The notes below the pieces were generated by a model. The model saw nothing but the letters and a program-made list of their open reading frames with translations. It searched no databases and was not told the origin of the DNA. From positions 1 through 13,579 of the forward strand of contig CAZDET010000099.1 in NCBI GenBank assembly GCA_964504335.1: DNA of 13,579 nt, in the 5' to 3' direction. Source of the DNA: CAZDET01 sp964504335 (GTDB taxonomy: Bacteria; Bacteroidota; Bacteroidia; Chitinophagales; Saprospiraceae). Positions within the stretch are counted from its first letter, which is position 1. Each line of letters opens with the position of its first letter. Made by a program: the position numbers and the translations under genes. This document shows positions 13,521-13,579 of the stretch, piece after piece.

Positions 13521-13579
13521 GTGGGTGGTTTTGAGTAGAGAATGTGTATTGGGAGAGACAAAAAATTGGGCACCCTTTT

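Overview
The window looks like chromosomal DNA of a Bacteroidota bacterium, most plausibly near Saprospiria/Lewinella. Three things suggest this. Start codons lack clear Shine-Dalgarno sequences. Two Bacteroidota-type -7 boxes (TAnnTTTG) lie in front of genes (893-900 plus strand, 13476-13483 minus strand). The protein set (DUF6326-like membrane protein, short Bacteroidota-style Crp/Fnr regulator, GlcG/HbpS protein, tandem YHS lipoprotein) also fits. The phylum is well supported; the genus is a guess. No tRNA, rRNA, CRISPR array, insertion sequence or prophage gene was found.

Layout. Bases 1-834 carry two small polytopic membrane proteins on the plus strand, the first cut by the window edge. 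Bases 940-2431 carry a secreted endonuclease/exonuclease/phosphatase-fold protein followed by a Crp/Fnr regulator. The regulator is broken by a 100-N assembly gap with an identical 55-base sequence on both sides. A membrane-anchored SRPBCC protein (2508-3011) faces a RidA-like protein that lacks the usual catalytic arginine (3026-3421, minus). Divergent from the latter is an MFS transporter (3512-4717).

Bases 4768-9342 (minus) encode one 1524-residue protein that stands alone. It has no signal peptide, a carboxypeptidase-regulatory-like N-terminal part, and a long central core of unknown fold with a glycine/alanine-rich hydrophobic hairpin. A lysine/glutamate-rich helical linker follows, then a C-terminal M23 (LytM-type) peptidase domain with its metal and catalytic residues present. 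This is the most interesting object here: a cell-wall-hydrolase domain on a giant protein with no visible Sec export signal. Upstream of it lie 411 relatively AT-rich bases without a gene.

Bases 9702-13520 (minus) form what looks like a complete four-gene operon. In transcription order it has a possible operator palindrome, a -7 box, a leader with a hairpin, a tandem-YHS lipoprotein, a GlcG/HbpS family protein, and an SMP-30/gluconolactonase-like protein with an N-terminal beta-sandwich. A small helical protein of unknown function and a strong intrinsic terminator end it. The first three products carry export signals, so they probably act together in the periplasm or on the outer surface. The substrate cannot be read from sequence.
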